Source of the DNA: Deltaproteobacteria bacterium
GTDB taxonomy: Bacteria; Desulfobacterota; Deferrimicrobia; Deferrimicrobiales; Deferrimicrobiaceae
Assembly (NCBI GenBank): GCA_017889845.1
Contig: JAGGAJ010000023.1
Coordinates: 1-14,955 of the forward strand
Direction: 5' to 3'
Length of the DNA: 14,955 nt
Shown here: positions 6,485 to 13,799 of the stretch, in pieces
Layout of the letters: each line of letters opens with the position of its first letter
Numbering within the stretch: the first letter of the stretch is position 1
Notes under the pieces: generated by a model
Told to the model about the DNA's origin: nothing
What the model saw: the letters and a program-made list of their open reading frames with translations, nothing else
Database searches by the model: none
Translations under genes and position numbers: made by a program

Positions 6485-7399
6485 TCAAAAAGAATAGTGG
6501 TGGGGGCAATCTTCCCGGAAGATCCGGTGGTACCCTTCCACCATGTCGTGGGTCAGCCACGGCGAGATGGACCCGATGGCCGCCAGGAAGTGGGAGAGCG
6601 TGACCTCGCCGCTCCCTTCCTTCACCGCCAGGATGGCCGCCTTCCGACACAGGTTCTCAATGTCCCATCCCGTGCACCCCTCCGCCTTCGCAGCGACCGC
6701 ATCCAGATCCGCGCCGCGCGCGAGCGGCAATTTCCGCGTGTAGATGGCGAGGATCTCGCGCCGGTCCTCCACCGACGGCGGCGGGACGAAGATCTTCCGG
6801 TTGAACCGCTTCTTCTCCTTGATCGCCGCCTGGTCCACCACGTCGATCCGGTAGCAGGAGCCTACCAGCCGCACCCTCGGCTCTCCAAGGAGGGAATCCA
6901 GCAACGCGAGGAACCTTCCCGTGAATTCCCGATCCGCGAAGGTCGGCGGTTTCCCCCGAAGGTTCCCCGGCCCCCACTCGTACGAGGCCCCCGCCCGGGG
7001 GCAGAGCCAGTCGATGTCCGAGATGAAAAAGACCGAGGGAGCCTCCCGGACCGCCATGGCGAACGCCTCTTCCATCCGGTCCAACTTCCCCAGCATCTCC
7101 TGTCCGGAGACGTAGACGAAGGTCGCGCCGGCCTCCCTTGCCGCCGCCTCAGCGAGCATGGTGATCCCGAGTCCCAGGGGACCCCATAGCATCACCCCCG
7201 CGGGGAACGTGACACCCATGGCGCGGAGGACATCCTCCTTCATCAGGGGGATGCACACCATTTCCTCCACCTTCGCTTTCGGGCCGGCAAGCCCCCCGAT
7301 GTCGTCCCAGCAAAGCCGGGGCTCCCGGATTTCGTAGAAAACGTTCTCCAGCGTGCGGTGCAATAAGGTCCCCGGAATCGGATGATCGTTTCGTTTCAT
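6485..7399 (-). CDS. AAA+ fold protein with degenerate ATP-binding motifs (probable pseudo-ATPase)
   Basis: This 304-residue protein follows the FtsH/CDC48-type AAA domain from end to end: CWDDIGGLAGPK (30-41), the Walker A region, Walker B region, arginine-finger region KRFNRKIFVPPP (197-208), and C-terminal GCTGWDIENLCRKAA (241-255) with a PWLTHDMVEGYHRIF tail. The ATP site is altered at every key place. Walker A is GPLGLGIT (73-80) with Ile79 where Lys is expected. Walker B reads FFISDID instead of FIDEID. Sensor 1 reads GSCYRID instead of ATNRPD. Both arginines near the finger position (R198, R201) are kept. The frame is intact and GC-rich with no stop, so this is not a simple pseudogene. 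It lacks an FtsH protease domain and transmembrane segments. The ATG at 7399 is chosen because homology begins there; the ribosome binding site is weak. It is the first gene of the AAA-DUF362-PqqD unit. Confidence 0.8.
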   Translation of the reverse strand: MKRNDHPIPGTLLHRTLENVFYEIREPRLCWDDIGGLAGPKAKVEEMVCIPLMKEDVLRAMGVTFPAGVMLWGPLGLGITMLAEAAAREAGATFVYVSGQEMLGKLDRMEEAFAMAVREAPSVFFISDIDWLCPRAGASYEWGPGNLRGKPPTFADREFTGRFLALLDSLLGEPRVRLVGSCYRIDVVDQAAIKEKKRFNRKIFVPPPSVEDRREILAIYTRKLPLARGADLDAVAAKAEGCTGWDIENLCRKAAILAVKEGSGEVTLSHFLAAIGSISPWLTHDMVEGYHRIFREDCPHHYSF

Positions 7400-7420
7400 G
7401 ATACGGCGTGCGGGGCGCGA

Positions 7421-7449
7421 TTTCCACAAAGGGGGCAAGATGTTATAAA
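7421..7449 (+). promoter_or_regulatory. Putative sigma-70-type promoter for the GT2 gene
   Basis: TTTCCA (7421-7426) and TATAAA (7444-7449) are separated by 17 bases, the ideal spacing, in an AT-rich island inside GC-rich DNA. Transcription would start near 7456, about 25 bases before the proposed translation start. The same TTATAAAATT stretch reads TTTTATAAC on the minus strand, so a divergent promoter for the AAA gene may overlap it, but no good minus-strand -35 box was found. Confidence 0.5.
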
Positions 7450-7480
7450 ATTTCTCATAACTCGCCGAAGGAGGGAAACC

Positions 7481-8284
7481 CTGGCTGCCCCGAAGGTTCC
7501 CGTTCCGGGATCTTCGCCGGGACGGGAAGCGGACCGGTCCCTGCATCTGCGCCCGGTGATGGAACAGGAGGTGCCCGTCGCTCCCGAAGCGGGACGCGTC
7601 CTCGTCGTCATCCCCGCCTACCGCGAGGAAAAAACCATCGGGGCGGTAGTCTCGGCGGCCCGGGCGCAATACCCATACGATGTGCTAGTCGTCAACGACG
7701 GCTCCCCCGACGGAACGTCCGGGGCCGCCAGGACCGCGGGGGCGATCGTCCTGGATCTTCCGTTCAACCTGGGAATCGGAGGTGCGGTGCAATCCGCCTT
7801 CCTCTATGCCCGGGACCGCGGTTACGACGCGGTAGTGCGCATCGACGGGGACGGGCAGCACGAGGTGGAGGACATCGGGAAGGTCCTCGAGCCCGTCATC
7901 GATGGCCGGGCCGACGCCTGCATCGGATCCCGTTTCCTGGGATATACGGGGTACCGGGGCTCGATTCCGCGGATCTTCGGGATCCATCACTTCCGGTGGC
8001 TGGTGAACCTCTTCACCGGGTACCACGTCACCGATCCCACCTCGGGCTTCTTCGCCATCAACCGGCGGCTCGTCGAATTCTATTCTGCCAACTACCCCTC
8101 GGACTACCCGGAGGTGGACGCCTACATCCTGATGCACCGACTGAACGCCCGCGCCGTCGAGGTCCCGGTCCGGATGTACGCCCGGGCCGAGGGGAAATCG
8201 TCCATCACCACCTTCAAGGCGGTGTACTATATGGTGAAGGTGACGCTCTCCTTCCTCATCAACTGCATCCGGAGCCTCGGGTGA
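7481..8284 (+). CDS. GT2 family glycosyltransferase (dolichyl-phosphate mannose synthase-like)
   Basis: The GT-A fold is clear: VVIPAYREEKTIGAVV, then VVNDGSPDGTSG, then the metal-binding IDGDGQHEVED, then IGSRFLGYTG and DPTSGFFAINRRLVEF. Such enzymes move a sugar from a nucleotide donor to a polyprenyl phosphate at the cytoplasmic membrane. The sequence stops after the catalytic domain (no C-terminal membrane domain), and the adjacent DUF2304 gene may supply membrane anchoring. Start: a perfect AAGGAGG (7468-7474) lies six bases before a CTG codon at 7481, giving 267 residues. GTG 7556 or ATG 7559 would give 242 or 241 residues but has no ribosome binding site. The homologous part begins only near residue 40, so either is compatible with function. 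The stop overlaps the next start by four bases (GTGA). Confidence 0.85.
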   Translation: MAAPKVPVPGSSPGREADRSLHLRPVMEQEVPVAPEAGRVLVVIPAYREEKTIGAVVSAARAQYPYDVLVVNDGSPDGTSGAARTAGAIVLDLPFNLGIGGAVQSAFLYARDRGYDAVVRIDGDGQHEVEDIGKVLEPVIDGRADACIGSRFLGYTGYRGSIPRIFGIHHFRWLVNLFTGYHVTDPTSGFFAINRRLVEFYSANYPSDYPEVDAYILMHRLNARAVEVPVRMYARAEGKSSITTFKAVYYMVKVTLSFLINCIRSLG

Positions 8285-8649
8285 GCCGGGTGGCCCTCAT
8301 ATCCATCGGCGCGTCCGTTGCGCTTTTCCTCTACATCCTCGAGATGGTGCGGCGCCGCAAGTTACGGGAAGAGTATTCGATCCTGTGGCTCTCTGGGAGC
8401 CTCGTCATCCTCGTTCTCTCTGTGAAGCAGGAGTGGCTTGGCCGCATATCCCAGGCGATAGGGATCGCCTACCCCCCCTCCTTCCTGTTCCTCGTCGGAA
8501 TCCTGTTCATCCTGCTGATCCTCATCCATTTCTCGATCGCCATCTCCAAACTCCACAACATGAACAAGAAGATGGCGCAGGAAATGGCCCTTATGGAAAA
8601 CGCAGTCCGGAAGATCGAGGAAAAACCGGGAGGATTTACCGGAACGTAG
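8281..8649 (+). CDS. DUF2304 family membrane protein
   Basis: The 122-residue protein has three hydrophobic helices (about residues 5-22, 34-48 and 66-86) and a charged, helical C-terminus (KLHNMNKKMAQEMALMENAV, 90-109) that may form a short coiled coil. The pattern, including an EEYSILWL stretch after the first helix, fits DUF2304. This family commonly sits directly behind GT2 dolichyl-phosphate-sugar synthase-like genes and is thought to anchor or partner them at the membrane. Start: GTG at 8281 within the GTGA overlap with the glycosyltransferase stop, so the two are translationally coupled. No ATG alternative lies nearby. It is convergent with the remnant on the minus strand, with no clear terminator between. 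Confidence 0.82.
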   Translation: MSRVALISIGASVALFLYILEMVRRRKLREEYSILWLSGSLVILVLSVKQEWLGRISQAIGIAYPPSFLFLVGILFILLILIHFSIAISKLHNMNKKMAQEMALMENAVRKIEEKPGGFTGT

Positions 8650-8655
8650 CCCGTC

Positions 8656-8763
8656 TCACCGGTCCACGAAGACTTTGTACCGCATCCAATAAAGGCTTAC
8701 CGCCGTGCCCCGGGGCTCCCTTGTGTACGGGCTGATCAGGACGGCGAACGCCAGGATTGGGAG
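8656..8763 (-). pseudogene. C-terminal remnant of an unidentified protein-coding gene
   Basis: Directly downstream of the glycosyltransferase stop, the minus strand carries an open frame ending at TGA 8656 whose last 35 or so codons look coding: most third positions are G or C, as in the GC-rich genes nearby. The encoded end (LPILAFAVLISPYTREPRG, then a YWMRYKVFVDR-type tail) is a hydrophobic stretch followed by a basic one. Upstream, the frame runs antisense-like through the AT-rich glycosyltransferase in another frame and loses this composition. This suggests the 3' stub of a gene whose front was replaced when the glycosyltransferase arrived. I do not recognise the parent protein. Confidence 0.4.
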
Positions 8764-8764
8764 A

Positions 8765-9928
8765 TCAGCAACATTCCGGTTTAACGGCCGATACACTCTG
8801 CCACACACGATCCCTGTAGAGGTTGAAATCGAGTTTTCTGGAAAAATAGTCCAACGCATTGCGTTTAAGTTGATCGTCCAGACAATTGTCCAATTTGTGC
8901 CGGATCTGTTGCGGACATTCAACTACAAATCCAAACCGATGCAGCCGTGCCTCTTTGGCGTAGAGACCAATTTCATTTATTACAACAGGAATTCCATATC
9001 TCAGATACGTACTTATCTTCCCGGATGACAAACCCAGATACTTGAGATTATTCCCCGAGTGTGAGTCTTTATATGTTGGCTCATAAAAAGCCAGCCCCAC
9101 GGATACGCCGGACAGAATACCACCTAAATCGCCGATGTCCTCTGTTGCAGCGTCGCTGATGAAAATCTTTCTCCCGACAAGATGTCTCAAGGGGGCAAGT
9201 GCTTCTGTGAGGTTTTCACTTGTTCGCCCATACCGTTCATGTACTACAAATACCCAGTCTTCTGGCCAGCCCTCGACACTTTCCAGTATTTTTCTGGTCA
9301 TCGCCCAGTCGAACACGGAACCGATGGCGATAGCGACATTTTTGTCAATAGGTACTCCGAGGAAATCACGGAGCCGCACGCTATTCGGTCGCCCGATGCC
9401 CGCTGACGCGACGGGCAACAACATCTTCTTGTGCGGGTCGAGGCCGTTTTCCTTTTGTAGTTGTTCTGCTCTGAAATCATCCTGCACGAACCAAACGGTC
9501 ACGCCCTTCGACGCTTCTCGCTCAAGCGATTTATAGCGAACAGATGTCTCACCTTCAAACATGATCTCAAATGAAATAAATGCGTACGGAGTTCCCGTAA
9601 ATTTGTTTATAACGCTCGCCTCGATCAATCCCCGCCGGTCCACTCCAATGATCAAGTCATATTTTCTATAACAGAAATATATCTCGGCAATAACGGATAA
9701 CAAGACCAATGGACGGAGACAAAGCAAATCAAATATAATTGTTTTCAATATTCTTATCATCGCACCAAAAGGCAAGTACCGTATACCTGCATACTGTGGC
9801 ATCGGTATGTGCGACTTTGCGTATCGAAGATCGATTTTGCACCCCTTTTCGAGTAGTAGATTCATGATTTCCTTCATGGATGGGTTGTTAAAAGAGTTTC
9901 CCTCTATGTGAATTATTAATACGCGCAC
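8765..9928 (-). CDS. Glycosyltransferase (GT4-like), AT-rich, probably acquired
   Basis: The 387-residue protein has the two-Rossmann layout of GT-B glycosyltransferases: an N-terminal MRVLIIHIEGNSFNNPS-type start, a DLIIGVDRRGLIEA donor/acceptor strand, a middle AIAIGSVFDWAMTRKIL segment, and a C-terminal SGKISTYLRYGIPVVINEIG loop equivalent to the nucleotide-sugar site. Its exact sugar and acceptor are unknown. There is no membrane helix except a hydrophobic stretch near residues 60-85. GTG start at 9928, only 7 bases after the GT4 stop, with a weak ribosome binding site, so coupling to the upstream gene is likely. Base composition is visibly lower in GC than all genes before 8650, with many AT-ending codons; this suggests horizontal transfer within the polysaccharide cluster. 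Confidence 0.75.
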   Translation of the reverse strand: MRVLIIHIEGNSFNNPSMKEIMNLLLEKGCKIDLRYAKSHIPMPQYAGIRYLPFGAMIRILKTIIFDLLCLRPLVLLSVIAEIYFCYRKYDLIIGVDRRGLIEASVINKFTGTPYAFISFEIMFEGETSVRYKSLEREASKGVTVWFVQDDFRAEQLQKENGLDPHKKMLLPVASAGIGRPNSVRLRDFLGVPIDKNVAIAIGSVFDWAMTRKILESVEGWPEDWVFVVHERYGRTSENLTEALAPLRHLVGRKIFISDAATEDIGDLGGILSGVSVGLAFYEPTYKDSHSGNNLKYLGLSSGKISTYLRYGIPVVINEIGLYAKEARLHRFGFVVECPQQIRHKLDNCLDDQLKRNALDYFSRKLDFNLYRDRVWQSVSAVKPECC

Positions 9929-9935
9929 TTATGAA

Positions 9936-11231
9936 TTACTCAGCGTTTTTCTCAAGTCTTATATATTTCAAGATTTCGCTTCCCTCTCGGGCAAGAGCAT
10001 CGATGGAGAATCGATCGGCGATCAATCCCCTGAGGTTTCGTGACAAGGAAATGGCCAACTCCCGATCCCGAATGACATTCGCCACCGATCGGGCAAAATC
10101 TTCCGGCGTGTCCGCTATCAGGATGTCCTTTCCGTCCATAGCCGGAATGCCTTCCGCGCCGAGAATCGTGGATACCACGGGAATGCCGCATGCACCGGCT
10201 TCCAGGATCTTGAAACGGGTGCCAGACTCGAATCGGAGGGGAACGACCGAAACGGAAGCATTGGTCAGGTACGGCAGTACGGAAGGGAGTTCGCCGGCAA
10301 CCGTCACGTCTTCCCCTCTCACGCCGGCAAGTACCTTCTTTGAACCCCTCCCCGCAATATAGAAGTGAATACCCGGAAATTCCTGCTTCAGCAGGGGAAG
10401 AACCAGGTCCAGCATCCAGCGTGCGGCATCCTCCATGGGACTTCCCGGCCAGAAGGTTCCAGCCAGATACATGCACGGTTTTTTGAAACCAGCCGGTGGA
10501 GGGGTTTGGACATAGGAATCCATATCGATCACATTGGAAAAAAGATGTATCTTGTCCGGATTTTCACCCAATCCACGGTAATATTCCGTATCGATTTCCG
10601 AAACTCCCGTTGTTACATCAGCAAGTTTCGTCCCCCATCGCTCCTCCTCTTCTTTCTGCTTTCCTTCCATTAATATGCGGTTCTTCTCCTTTTCACCTTT
10701 TACAAAGGGAAGTCCTCTCAGTACAAATCTCGACCAGACGCTATCCGTATCCAGCACGACGGGAAAACCGGAATGTTCCTTGATGTATTTCAACAGCGGA
10801 TACGAGATATTGCCATACCCTAACCAGATAACATCGACCCCCAACGCCTCCGCCGTCCGGATCACGTCCTGATAGTCTGCCTCCCCTTCTTCGGAGAAAA
10901 CGACGAGATCCCGCCCCAGCAAAACCCGCGACATCAGATTGATCCCGCGAGGGACATACGAGGAAAGCCGAATTTTTCTCCGACAGAATGGCGCGAACCG
11001 TATCCCATTGACGAATGCCCCGAGATAACGGACCGCAGCGTCTCCGCCCATCCGTGATCGGGATATCCGGCAATACAACGACAGGGTGGAAATCTTTGCC
11101 AGCGCCTTGATCGAATTCTCTATCCTCAGTTCGGGCCCCCCCCTGGGAGGATGACCGAGCACAGGCGTGACGAACAGGATGGAAGGATTCTTATTCTGCA
11201 CGGACGAACAACTCAGCTTTCCGCCGGCCAT
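9936..11231 (-). CDS. GT4 family glycosyltransferase
   Basis: GT-B fold enzyme of about 431 residues. The N-terminal strand ILFVTPVLGHPPRGGPELR (18-36) is the acceptor-domain start with its glycine loop. The C-terminal domain has MYLAGTFWPGSP, HFYIAGRGS, and the retaining-GT signature SGTRFKILEAGACGIPVVST (336-355), in which a Glu contacts the nucleotide sugar. Several family members of this form make exopolysaccharide or O-antigen linkages; the specificity here is unknown. Start: ATG 11231 overlaps the upstream gene by 19 bases and has a weak GGAAG before it. GTG 11201 (421 residues) would start 11 bases after the upstream stop and lose nothing conserved. GC content is intermediate between the AT-rich neighbour and the core genes. 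Confidence 0.85.
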   Translation of the reverse strand: MAGGKLSCSSVQNKNPSILFVTPVLGHPPRGGPELRIENSIKALAKISTLSLYCRISRSRMGGDAAVRYLGAFVNGIRFAPFCRRKIRLSSYVPRGINLMSRVLLGRDLVVFSEEGEADYQDVIRTAEALGVDVIWLGYGNISYPLLKYIKEHSGFPVVLDTDSVWSRFVLRGLPFVKGEKEKNRILMEGKQKEEEERWGTKLADVTTGVSEIDTEYYRGLGENPDKIHLFSNVIDMDSYVQTPPPAGFKKPCMYLAGTFWPGSPMEDAARWMLDLVLPLLKQEFPGIHFYIAGRGSKKVLAGVRGEDVTVAGELPSVLPYLTNASVSVVPLRFESGTRFKILEAGACGIPVVSTILGAEGIPAMDGKDILIADTPEDFARSVANVIRDRELAISLSRNLRGLIADRFSIDALAREGSEILKYIRLEKNAE

Positions 11232-12871
11232 CGGTCTTCCGACACGATCGGGAACCCGGCCATGACGCTGTCGACAATGTAATCCAGATGGCGGTTCCTT
11301 CCGGCGAGAATATCTGCCAGTGACCCTACATTGAGGCGGGGAGTCTCGCCCCATTTATAGTCCATGATGCCGATTTTCGTGTAGTAGTGGAAATGCTGGA
11401 ATAGGATGAACTTGTACGCCAGGTCCACCTGTCTCTCCCGTTCCGGCATCTTTTCTCCCTGCAACACCCGATCGATGGTTTCGAAATAGTCTTCCCTGGT
11501 GACCGGATCCAGCGTGAAGCCGAAACCCCGATACGGCGACCGGGCCGTCGTGATCACCGGGATTCCCCGCGCCGACATCTCAAACCCGACGGTTGTGGTG
11601 TGCACCAATCCCGCGCTCGCCAACGGCAGCAGCCGATATATGGTGATGGCTGACCTGGGGGTCAGGACGGCGACGTTGCCGGGAATGGCGACGCCCCGCT
11701 GCCGGAGGGCGGTGCCAACCCGCTCCTCGGTTTCCGGGATGGAGGGATGCTGCTCGCCCGGATGCGGTTTGACGATCAACTGGTACTCCGGATGGCTGCC
11801 GAACCAGGCGATCGTTTCGGCAATCCATTCGATCATGTCACCGAAGACGACCTGTTTGTTCAACGCGGCCAGATCCCATATGACGTTTGCCGCCAGTAGC
11901 GCGGTAGGTTTGCCTTCCCTGATCTTCGACAGGTTCGCCTCTTCGTTGCAATGGGTGGCGAGAGAGGCCGTGTCAATCAGCATGTCCTTGCCGGAAAGGC
12001 GTCCTGCCAGCCATTCCTCGACCGTCGCCCGGCGGGCATCGGTCAGCGGTATGGACGAGAACGAGGGCCACGCCCTGCCGTAATCCAGATTCATGGAAGC
12101 GTCATTGCGTGCGTAGCACCAGGCACCCGGTCGCGTGCCGCTCCAATGGGAATAGAAGGGGATTCCCCGCCGTTCGCACAATTTCTGCATTATGGCCCAC
12201 ATGCCGTAATAGCTGTCGTTGGTTACCACCCGGTCGGGTCTGACATCGTACAGAATCCGCTCGTAGGCCGCATGGACGATCAGGAGGTTCCGCAGGTGAG
12301 CCCGCCCCAGACGTTCGTGCTCCCGGATAAGCCGGTAGTCGCCCACCACATAGTTGTTTACGAGGATATCCCTGGCCCACTGGCCGAACGCAAGTCCGTT
12401 CCAGGAAAATGTCCGCCAGCCGTCATCCGGGAGGGATGCAACCCGGTCGTCGATGCGTCGTATCTCCTTGCCGTCAAGGTACCGTGAAAAGGGCAGGGGC
12501 ATCAGTCCCGCCTCCTTCCACAGGTTCTCCGATGTCCGGCAACATCTCCGGCAGTTTGCGGAGAATTTCTCGCCTCCGCCCCAGACCCCTCCGTAATAGT
12601 TGCATTCGGTATGCTGCACCCTGTCGCAATAAATCGGGATTATCTCCGCCCCCCTGGCCCTGAGAGCCGCAGAAAACACGGCATCATGGGCATAACAGGG
12701 GGAATAGATACAGAAACTCGGTCCGTAGAGTATCTTCGGTCCGCCATCGCGCTTCAACGGGACGGCGTATCTGGATACCTCCCGGCCGATCGTCCCAAGG
12801 ATTCGACGAAATTCGGAGCCGTGATCGCCTCCGAATCCATTGAAAAACGCCTTCATCTTATTGACGAACAC
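11213..12871 (-). CDS. Capsule polysaccharide biosynthesis-like protein with N-terminal cysteine cluster
   Basis: The 552-residue soluble protein has a GT-B-like C-terminal half: LIVKPHPGEQHPSI (365-378), then VAVLTPRSAIT, then GLVHTTTVGFEMSARGIPVI. The KPHPGE and the TTVGFEM stretch are typical of capsule synthesis and polysaccharide-export linker (KpsC/KpsS-like) proteins, which use CMP-Kdo or other nucleotide sugars. The N-terminal half has a cysteine set (C82, C90, C107, C110, C111) that could bind a metal; I have not matched it to a named domain. Start: GTG 12871 with AAGGAGT upstream (minus strand); ATG 12856 lacks a ribosome binding site. It lies 22 bases after the FkbM gene. The activity is not assigned more exactly. 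Confidence 0.65.
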   Translation of the reverse strand: MFVNKMKAFFNGFGGDHGSEFRRILGTIGREVSRYAVPLKRDGGPKILYGPSFCIYSPCYAHDAVFSAALRARGAEIIPIYCDRVQHTECNYYGGVWGGGEKFSANCRRCCRTSENLWKEAGLMPLPFSRYLDGKEIRRIDDRVASLPDDGWRTFSWNGLAFGQWARDILVNNYVVGDYRLIREHERLGRAHLRNLLIVHAAYERILYDVRPDRVVTNDSYYGMWAIMQKLCERRGIPFYSHWSGTRPGAWCYARNDASMNLDYGRAWPSFSSIPLTDARRATVEEWLAGRLSGKDMLIDTASLATHCNEEANLSKIREGKPTALLAANVIWDLAALNKQVVFGDMIEWIAETIAWFGSHPEYQLIVKPHPGEQHPSIPETEERVGTALRQRGVAIPGNVAVLTPRSAITIYRLLPLASAGLVHTTTVGFEMSARGIPVITTARSPYRGFGFTLDPVTREDYFETIDRVLQGEKMPERERQVDLAYKFILFQHFHYYTKIGIMDYKWGETPRLNVGSLADILAGRNRHLDYIVDSVMAGFPIVSEDRWPAES

Positions 12872-12893
12872 GAATCCCGACTCCTTTCACCCA

Positions 12894-13790
12894 TCACCAG
12901 GCAAAGAGCATGTACGGCCGCGGTGGATGGAACCATCCGTACATGCCCCGGAATTCTACCGTATAGCCTGTATTCCCTTTCAGTATGAGTTCCTTGCATC
13001 GTTGTGCGTTTTCGTAGCCGTGGTAGACGGCGACGGCAAATTTCGGCCGGTGGCGCGCCATGGTGCGCATCGCCCCCTCGAGAGCCGCCATTTCGGCTCC
13101 CTCGATGTCCATCTTGACGAAACCCTTCTCTCCGAGCCCCAGCTGATCCGCCAGGGAATCAATGGTGACCACAGGCACCTTCTGGTCGGATCCTGCATGA
13201 TGTTCGTCGAGGCGGGTCTGGCATGAATGGTGCGGGTCTTCTACCAGGAACGAAAAACCGCAAGCATCCCCTAATCCTGCAGTTATCACGCGGAACCGTT
13301 CTCTTTCCGCGTACCGACCCAATGTTTTTTCGAGAGCGGGTTTCAGTTGCGGAAGCGGTTCCACAGCGATGACGCCCGATGCGCCATTCTCAAGGGCATA
13401 TATCGAGAAGAATCCTTCACCGGCCCCAGCATCCAGAACCCAGCCTGCATCGGAAAGCGGGATTCGGGGATGTTCATACGAGGAAGGGTTCACCCGACGT
13501 GGATAGAACACTTCCGCGTAAAGCCATTCGAGGTCGTCGACAGGAAAGCGCTCCGGCCAGAAAAACTCCCTCCCTTCCACGGCCAACCGCAGGTGTCCGT
13601 CTTCGCCACCCCGGTTTTCAAGCCGGGCGCGCTTCCAGAGACGCTCGCAAAGGTGGATTCGCCTGTCCTCCGCAGTGAAAACGTACGCAGTCGCCCTGCG
13701 GCTTTTCAGAAATGTTTTCCAGACCTCGATGCAGGCGGGAATGTCGGAGAATCTGGAGCGTACGAATCTGGAATAATCGGATTTTCTCAA
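12894..13790 (-). CDS. FkbM family SAM-dependent methyltransferase
   Basis: The 298-residue protein holds the class I methyltransferase core of the FkbM family: VLDAGAGEGFFSIYALENGA (118-137) for SAM binding, IAVEPLPQLKPALEKTL (141-157) with the acidic residue at the end of strand two, VTIDSLADQL, then VKMDIEGAEMAALEGA, the FkbM signature. In glycan clusters such enzymes O-methylate sugars. The N-terminal 100 residues are not part of the core and may bind the acceptor. Start: TTG 13790 is the first possible codon after the in-frame stop that ends the nucleotidyltransferase; it has only a poor ribosome binding site (AGGGA about 14 bases away), so translation may depend on coupling. The family call is secure; the target is unknown. 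Confidence 0.85.
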   Translation of the reverse strand: MRKSDYSRFVRSRFSDIPACIEVWKTFLKSRRATAYVFTAEDRRIHLCERLWKRARLENRGGEDGHLRLAVEGREFFWPERFPVDDLEWLYAEVFYPRRVNPSSYEHPRIPLSDAGWVLDAGAGEGFFSIYALENGASGVIAVEPLPQLKPALEKTLGRYAERERFRVITAGLGDACGFSFLVEDPHHSCQTRLDEHHAGSDQKVPVVTIDSLADQLGLGEKGFVKMDIEGAEMAALEGAMRTMARHRPKFAVAVYHGYENAQRCKELILKGNTGYTVEFRGMYGWFHPPRPYMLFAW

Positions 13791-13799
13791 ATCAGCAGT

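Noticed and set aside
7400..7669. In-frame extension of the AAA gene toward 7669
   Set aside because: It overlaps the GT2 coding region and promoter and shows no AAA homology; homology starts at the ATG at 7399.
8641..8680. Terminator between the converging DUF2304 gene and the remnant
   Set aside because: Only short CCGG palindromes are present and there is no T tract.
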